DNA from: Planococcus citri
Lineage: Eukaryota; Arthropoda; Insecta; Hemiptera; Pseudococcidae
Direction of reading: 5' to 3'
Length of the DNA: 64,000 bases
NCBI RefSeq assembly: GCF_950023065.1
Contig: NC_088677.1
Location: forward strand, 63,947,469 to 64,011,468
This document shows, in pieces, positions 58,959 to 64,000 of the stretch (its first letter is position 1; every line of letters starts with the position of its first letter). A model generated the notes under the pieces. The model saw only the letters and a program-made list of their open reading frames with translations, was not told the DNA's origin and searched no databases. Made by a program: the position numbers and the translations under genes.

Positions 58959-59738
58959 GAGGAGCTGGATATCAAAACGCCGTAAGTCCATTTTTATGAA
59001 AATTGAGATAAGAGTGTTTTCCGATGTAAAATTCAACGGGGAATCGATTGCAGCCATCGTCGTAAATCCATCCGCCATGCTTCACCTCGAAAATCCCACT
59101 CAAAGTTGAGATTTACTTCAAAACGCAGTAAAAACCAGCAATTTTACTTCAAAACGCAGTAACTACACTATTTTTAGCGTTTTTTGTGTTTTAAGGTGGT
59201 AAACATTGATTTCAGAAGGTGGTTACTGTTGGTAATGAAATTACAGACATTTAAAAAATTTCCAACAAATTGTTCAATCATAATCACACTTGGCCTGAAC
59301 ATAAAAAACAAAATCTTGTGTCATGACTCAGTCACTATGGCAAACGGCGCTTCAATTTTGAATATTTTTTTACTATTTAATAGATAATAATCATTAAAAT
59401 GGTTCTCTACCCATGTGTTTTTATTTCAGTAAGAGAGTGCCGGTGTATTTACTGCGTTTTGATATAAAATGTGCGTGATTTTTGTAGCAAGTTTCAGATC
59501 AAAACGCAGTAACTGTCTTTTTTCAGATCAAAACGCAGTAACTTTTTTTCTCCCCCTCCCCACGTTCCCCCCGGTTCTCAAAAATTTGGGCACTTTCATG
59601 TTTTGAGGTCATGGTGACTTCCCCTTTCCTCTGATACCACATTTGCCCCCTTCGACTACCCCCGACCCCACCACAGTTTTTCCTCATTTCTGAAAATTTT
59701 GCAAAATGGACTTACGGCGTTTTGATATCCAGCTCCTC
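58959..59738. mobile_element. 780-bp MITE-like element inside the copia 3' LTR
   Basis: Ends begin GAGGAGCTGGATATCAAAAC and are perfect inverted repeats for 36 bp. AATT is duplicated (58955-58958, 59739-59742) and the other LTR shows the uninterrupted site with one AATT. The interior has five copies of TCAAAACGCAGTAA, four direct and one inverted (near 59,453), close to the TIR phrase TCAAAACGCCGTAA. No coding capacity. Confidence 0.9.
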
Positions 59739-60048
59739 AATTCTTTAAACGAATATAAAATACGTAACGAAATAAACAAAAGTTTCTTAGACTAGTTTTT
59801 AAAGACGAATCTACGTGTGATATACGTACCTAAGTACGATGCCTACGTTTATAGGTATTAACGAAATCTTAACACTCCCCCTTAAAATTAACATTTTTTA
59901 AATAAAAAATAAATTTTACAATATTTCACCGAACGAACGAACATAATAAATGGGGTGGTGTATACAATTACGTGTAACATATGCGCGAAGTCAAAAATAA
60001 CACAAATAAAAGGTACGTTTGATAACATTTGTCATCAAAACACGACGA

Positions 60049-61377
60049 TTATTTCAATTTATACATTAAATTGAACATTTTCTTAAAAATCTTTCGCGTA
60101 AGGGATTTGGTCATTGCATCTGCAATTTGATCAGTCCCTGCAATTTTAACGAGTTGTACGATGTGTTTCTGTACGAGATCGCGAACATGATGGACAGAAA
60201 TATCAATGTGTCGCGTACGTTGACTTTCCGTAGTACTACCGATAGCAATCGCCGAAGAGCTATCGGAGAAAACGGGGATCGTTTCGATTTTAATATTTAA
60301 TTCCGAGAGAAAATTTTTCCACGCTAACCCTTGCTTAGCTGAGAACGACATCGCTATATACTCTGATTCGGCAGACGAAGTGCTAACACAGTTTTGTTTT
60401 TTTACTGACCAATCGATAAGATTTCCACAGTGATAAGTCATAACTCCACTTGTGGACTTCCTATCGATTAAGTCACCGGCGTAATCTGCATCGACGAATA
60501 TTCTGAAGTTGTATCTATCTTTTCTAACGTTCATATCGTACCGTAATTTAGTTCCTATCGTTGTTTTTAAATACTTTAATATGCGTAATGCATATTGATA
60601 AATTTCAGAATTTGCAAACTGTTGATATCGTGATAAGAAATTTACCGGGAAAGCGATGTCCGGCCTAGTGCCTCTCGATATATATCCCAAACACCCTAAC
60701 AGAGCTCTCACTTTGGTCTCATACGATTTATCGAGTTTGGGTTTGACAATTTTTAGATTCGGTTCCATTGGAGAATAAACGTTATTGGCTCCTTCGAGAC
60801 CATACTCCTTTATCAATGATTTGATATACGCTACCTGGTGTAAGTACGTACATTTATTACTTTTATTTCTATCGATTTCAATTCCCACGAATTTTTTACT
60901 CTCCCCGAGATCACGAATTCCAAATTTGTTTTCAAGAGAATCGACTAACCATTTGATTAGTTTAGAATCCCTACCCGAAATCAAAAAATCATCTACGAAA
61001 ACAACAAAGAAACATCTCAATGGATCTTTGCTATCGAAATAAACGCACGGTTCCACTTTGGATTGTACAAAACCCAACGATAATAAATACTCGTTCAATT
61101 TAGAATTCCAATTTTTAGGGGAGGTTTTTAACCCATAAAGCGACCTTTTTAAAACGAAAATTTTTCCTTTATTTTCAGGTGAAGAACCCTGAGGTGGCTT
61201 AAAAACTATCGTTCGAGTGATATCTCCGTTGAGAAATGCCGTTGATACGTCTAATTGCCTTAAGGGCCAATCGTTTACGGTCGCTACGTTAATTACCTCA
61301 CAAATGATCGGATTATTTGGAGTCGGCGCGTAAATTTCTGTTAGCTCGTACTTATGGAGGTCTTTAAAACCTCTCAA
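60049..61377 (-). CDS. Ty1/copia reverse transcriptase and RNase H (pol fragment)
   Basis: Open for 442 residues, and the reading frame continues a few codons upstream of the first ATG (KARLVLRGFKDLHKY). RT blocks: LRQLDVSTAFLNGDI, RSLYGLKTSPKNWNSKL, and the catalytic FVVFVDDFLISG. RNase H: IFVDADYAGD, STSGVMTYHCGNLIDW, STSSAESEYIAMS and FSDSSSAIAI, ending LTRKIFKKMFNLM. These match copia-type enzymes in order. It lies in a different frame from the Gag/protease frame, with a 14-base overlap. With no integrase upstream, it could only move with help from another copy. Confidence 0.92.
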   Translation of the reverse strand: MRGFKDLHKYELTEIYAPTPNNPIICEVINVATVNDWPLRQLDVSTAFLNGDITRTIVFKPPQGSSPENKGKIFVLKRSLYGLKTSPKNWNSKLNEYLLSLGFVQSKVEPCVYFDSKDPLRCFFVVFVDDFLISGRDSKLIKWLVDSLENKFGIRDLGESKKFVGIEIDRNKSNKCTYLHQVAYIKSLIKEYGLEGANNVYSPMEPNLKIVKPKLDKSYETKVRALLGCLGYISRGTRPDIAFPVNFLSRYQQFANSEIYQYALRILKYLKTTIGTKLRYDMNVRKDRYNFRIFVDADYAGDLIDRKSTSGVMTYHCGNLIDWSVKKQNCVSTSSAESEYIAMSFSAKQGLAWKNFLSELNIKIETIPVFSDSSSAIAIGSTTESQRTRHIDISVHHVRDLVQKHIVQLVKIAGTDQIADAMTKSLTRKIFKKMFNLMYKLK

Positions 61378-63442
61378 GACGAGTCGAGCTTTGAATTTTA
61401 CTCCCCCATCTTACGTTTGCACTTGCAACGTACCAAGAAACAAAATTTATTAGAAATTTTACTACAAACAAACCGTTAACAATTTTTAAAGATGCCATGC
61501 TAGCACCGTTACGATCGACGATTCGAGGATTCGCGTCAAATAATACCGAAAAACCGTTTTCGTTTAATTTAATTACACTCAACAGATTATGAGATAATTC
61601 TGGAACATAGAATACGTCTTTTAAGTAGTATTCTTTATCGTTTTCACCAAAAATAGGTAAGTTTCCAACGCTCTCTTTAGTAAGAAAAACATTTTCTTTA
61701 GCAACCAGAATCGTTTCACCGAATAATTTCTTTTCATTTTTTAGTAAATTTGGAAAACGAACCATGTGATTCGTGCAACCTGAGTCCACAATGAACGTCA
61801 AGTAATCTTCACCATCATCTACGTTGGAATGACCGTATGTCGTTTGTAACGCGGAATCGAAGCACCCAGAAAGGTTTGCTAACGCGCAAATCGACGCATT
61901 ACTACGTTTACTATTACGATTCGAACTACTACCAAAATTTTCACTCACCGTTACGGACGACGAGGCAGGCGACGAAGCGGACGACGGAGCTACGTAACCA
62001 GAAGAAGTCGACGGTACTGGATCAATTGAGCCAGACACTGATCCGTTTTGGAATGCAATCATAGCGGTGGGTGGAGGACGACCACCAGGTCCCTTGCCAG
62101 TATCATTCCTCTTGTTCTTCGCCTCCTTGCTTCGCTTTTCGTTCGCCTCGTCTCCGTAACGAGGGCACGATTTTCCGAAATGGCCTAAGCCGTTACATCT
62201 GTAACAGCGAATGGCTTCGTTTGGATTTTGATCACGTTTCGTATCATCAAATTTTGAGCGACACGAATTCGCTTTATGTCCTACCTTGCGACATTTGTAA
62301 CATCTAGGCGACCTATCTTTCTTGTCCCTATTATCAGACGACGAATTCGACTTTTTCCCCTGTTCCCCAGAGGGGCCAGGTACCACTAACGCTGTACCTT
62401 TCAACGATTCCTTCGACGATGACGATTTGTTTCTGTCATCATAGTCTTTCAACAATGATGCCAGTAACTCAGGATCGGCTGGTTTGCCGTCTAATGCTGT
62501 GCGGGCCGAAACGCAGATATTATCGAATCGCTTTTTATCTTTAATACCCGTTAATATGTACGAGTATTTCTCCGCAGCGTTCACGACAACCCCAGCAGCC
62601 TCCAACTTGTTAAAGAGCAACTGAATTTCATCGAGGTAATTCCTACACGTATCGAACCTATCTATATCGACTTTGGCCAAGGCAGTACTGGTCTCTACTA
62701 ACGCGATCTCGTCTACTTGACCATAATTGTCGTCTAATTCTTTTAATAATTTTTTCGGACACCGTTCCTCTTCAATAAGACGCGCGATCGTATCGTGTAA
62801 ACGTTCGAATATAAAATTGAAGGCTTTGTCCCTTTGGTCGGGTGAACAATCATCGGGGGTTAATACGCATTTCTCTAATTTTTTAGCGCGGAGCGCAATT
62901 AATAAACGACGCTTAAACATTACATAATTTAAACCAACTTTATATTGAGCAGGATTATGCTCCTTACGGTCTCCAGACATTGCCGTTTCGTATTCGCCGG
63001 ACGATTCACTTGAAGAACTCCGACTACTATCTCGACTGCTGTTTCTAGAACGATTTTGACTGCGGCTACGACGTATTGGCGACGGAGTCGGCGTACGAAT
63101 AGGCGGAATCGGATTTTCAACGTTTACCGGATCAGGCGTTGGCGGTTCGACGTTTTCGGTGGATTGCGTAGACGACAACGGTTTCGGATTTGCGTTATTA
63201 TTCGACGGATTTACGGTTTTAGATTGATCACCGCTCGCGGACGACGCTGCAGCTCTCAATTCTAGAGATTTGCGTAACAACTTCTTACGCGCGTTTCGTT
63301 TACGATTTCGAGCTGCACGGGTACTACCTGAAGTAAACCCACGACATTCACCGGATTCGTTCAAATTTAACGAATTATCGTCGCTCGTTTCGGAATCGGA
63401 CTCGTTTTTCCTCGAACTAGTGCCCAAAATCGCACTCAACAT
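61364..63442 (-). CDS. Ty1/copia Gag-protease polyprotein, truncated before integrase
   Basis: 692 residues. The N-terminal 150 residues are serine/arginine-rich and disordered. A Gag region follows (LNYVMFKRRLLIALRAKKLE, LIEEERCPKKLLKELDDNYG). Two CCHC knuckles: CYKCRKVGHKANSC and CYRCNGLGHFGKSC. The protease active site is FIVDSGCTNHM. The GAG-pre-integrase region begins (LLSVIKLNENGF) and the frame then ends within about 60 residues. The integrase HHCC and DDE motifs expected next are missing. The ATG at 63,442 lies about 70 bases inside the 5' LTR. Confidence 0.9.
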   Translation of the reverse strand: MLSAILGTSSRKNESDSETSDDNSLNLNESGECRGFTSGSTRAARNRKRNARKKLLRKSLELRAAASSASGDQSKTVNPSNNNANPKPLSSTQSTENVEPPTPDPVNVENPIPPIRTPTPSPIRRSRSQNRSRNSSRDSSRSSSSESSGEYETAMSGDRKEHNPAQYKVGLNYVMFKRRLLIALRAKKLEKCVLTPDDCSPDQRDKAFNFIFERLHDTIARLIEEERCPKKLLKELDDNYGQVDEIALVETSTALAKVDIDRFDTCRNYLDEIQLLFNKLEAAGVVVNAAEKYSYILTGIKDKKRFDNICVSARTALDGKPADPELLASLLKDYDDRNKSSSSKESLKGTALVVPGPSGEQGKKSNSSSDNRDKKDRSPRCYKCRKVGHKANSCRSKFDDTKRDQNPNEAIRCYRCNGLGHFGKSCPRYGDEANEKRSKEAKNKRNDTGKGPGGRPPPTAMIAFQNGSVSGSIDPVPSTSSGYVAPSSASSPASSSVTVSENFGSSSNRNSKRSNASICALANLSGCFDSALQTTYGHSNVDDGEDYLTFIVDSGCTNHMVRFPNLLKNEKKLFGETILVAKENVFLTKESVGNLPIFGENDKEYYLKDVFYVPELSHNLLSVIKLNENGFSVLFDANPRIVDRNGASMASLKIVNGLFVVKFLINFVSWYVASANVRWGSKIQSSTRLERF

Positions 63443-63510
63443 TTACGAAATCGAAAATAACAAACTTGAACTCGGATCGGAAGGTCAATGAACCTTAGCT
63501 CGTGCTACCA

Positions 63511-63957
63511 TCTTACGTATAACGTATTCAACAGAATCGACAAAGTCGATAAAATAACATGGAACTGCTTTTCAACTTAAATAAATTGAATTTTATTTTT
63601 CAAATAAAAAAATTCAAAAAAATAACATCGAAATAATATAACAATTGTCGAACATAAGATCGTTGTTGACAATACGAAAATCATAAGAGGAATGACCCCA
63701 AACGTATACACTACAAAAGTTCAAAATTTTAAGTCTAAATTTTCTAAACTGGCCAAGTATTTCTGTTTTCGTAAAATCGCGTAATTTTGAGTTTTGCTCC
63801 TGGCGCACTTTGGCAACCAACAATTCTTTAAACGAATATAAAATACGTAACGAAATAAACAAAAGTTTCTTAGACTAGTTTTTAAAGACGAATCTACGTG
63901 TGATATACGTACCTAAGTACGATGCCTACGTTTATAGGTATTAACGAAATCTTAACA
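63511..63957 (-). repeat. 5' LTR of the Ty1/copia element
   Basis: 447 bp, starting TGTTAAGATTTCG on the element strand. It matches the 3' LTR (58644-59874) outside the MITE insertion, with one clear substitution (position 63,660 versus 58,791) and a difference in the terminal bases. Confidence 0.9.
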
Positions 63958-64000
63958 ATATTCCATAGCTCATATTTGAATGAAACAGGCCATAGTATGC

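Larger units (their letters stand above)
58644..63957 (-). mobile_element. Ty1/copia LTR retrotransposon, integrase deleted
   Basis: Two 447-bp LTRs (58644-59874 after subtracting a 784-bp insertion and duplication, and 63511-63957) flank the coding region. The target duplication ATATT is at 58639-58643 and 63958-63962. The polypurine tract TTTTAAGGGGGAG abuts the 3' LTR (59875-59887). LTRs differ at about one to three positions, so it is young but older than the Ty3 element. Domains run Gag, CCHC knuckles, protease, start of GAG-pre-integrase, then RT and RNase H. The integrase core is absent and the frame changes at the junction near 61,370-61,440. It inserted into the LINE. Confidence 0.93.
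57350..64000 (-). pseudogene. LINE (non-LTR retrotransposon) ORF2 3' part, broken by two insertions
   Basis: Three pieces of one minus-strand ORF2 C-terminal region: 63,963-64,000 (reads GLFHSNMSYGI), 58,492-58,643 (SLWGGNHNLLQLVLLAHKRL then RIMFRKNPRES) and 57,581-57,837 (KTPSHTYDTRHRNLA, KIYNKIPQEFKSL). This is the conserved tail of many arthropod LINE reverse transcriptases (jockey/RTE-like elements). The 3' end, about 57,350-57,580, carries a sense AATAAACTTGATTTG, typical of the end of such elements. The copia element and a TIR element sit in the gaps. The last junction is off by one frame, so this copy is dead. The rest of ORF2 lies past the window. Confidence 0.8.

Overview
The window is nuclear DNA from an arthropod, almost certainly an insect. 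It has AT-rich introns of 50 bp to about 10 kb, canonical GT-AG splicing, and insect-type heme peroxidase and Na-driven bicarbonate exchanger genes, with Ty3/gypsy, Ty1/copia and LINE elements. The texture (long A/T-rich filler, scattered GTAGGTACCTAC-like words, poly-G tracts) would fit a hemipteran such as a scale insect or mealybug, but that is a guess from style and was not tested. No bacterial, CRISPR or rRNA features were seen.

Layout. 1-6,887 (+): 3' part of a heme peroxidase-superfamily gene whose proximal heme histidine is replaced, probably a pseudoenzyme; two introns carry fold-back elements. 8,625-13,224 (-): PEX1, peroxisomal AAA ATPase. 14,142-16,271 (+): cyclin B3. 17,058-20,659 (-): Rubicon, the autophagy/endocytosis regulator. 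21,770-23,468 (+): ATG3, the LC3-conjugating E2. 24,009-24,293 (-): an unidentified exon-like fragment. 24,860-26,697 (-): cytosolic tryptophanyl-tRNA synthetase. 29,031-30,708 (+): WDFY2. 31,193-32,880 (-): DALRD3. 34,884-55,617 and beyond (-): an SLC4 Na-driven bicarbonate transporter (Ndae1-like), 20 exons seen, 5' end outside the recognised exons.

The right half is dominated by repeats, most of them in SLC4 introns: a fold-back at 40.2-40.7 kb, a 2.7-kb satellite built from TTCGCGAA palindromes (45.5-48.2 kb) carrying its own 654-bp TIR insertion, and an apparently intact, very young Ty3/gypsy element (48,306-53,186; identical 180-bp LTRs, 4-bp TSD, intact gag and pol joined by an A AAA AAC -1 frameshift site). 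From 57.3 kb to the end is a nested set: a LINE ORF2 on the minus strand is broken by a 644-bp TIR element (57,843-58,486) and by a 5.3-kb Ty1/copia element (58,644-63,957) that has lost its integrase; a 780-bp MITE-like element sits inside one copia LTR.

How genes relate. The host genes are housekeeping. Three neighbouring pairs are head-to-head (PEX1/cyclin B3, Rubicon/ATG3, WARS/WDFY2). Rubicon/ATG3 pairs an autophagy inhibitor with an autophagy core enzyme about 1.1 kb apart, and Rubicon, ATG3 and the FYVE protein WDFY2 all act in endosome/autophagosome membrane biology. Exon boundaries were worked out by eye from splice sites, phase and family conservation; cyclin B3, ATG3 and WDFY2 models close in frame exactly.
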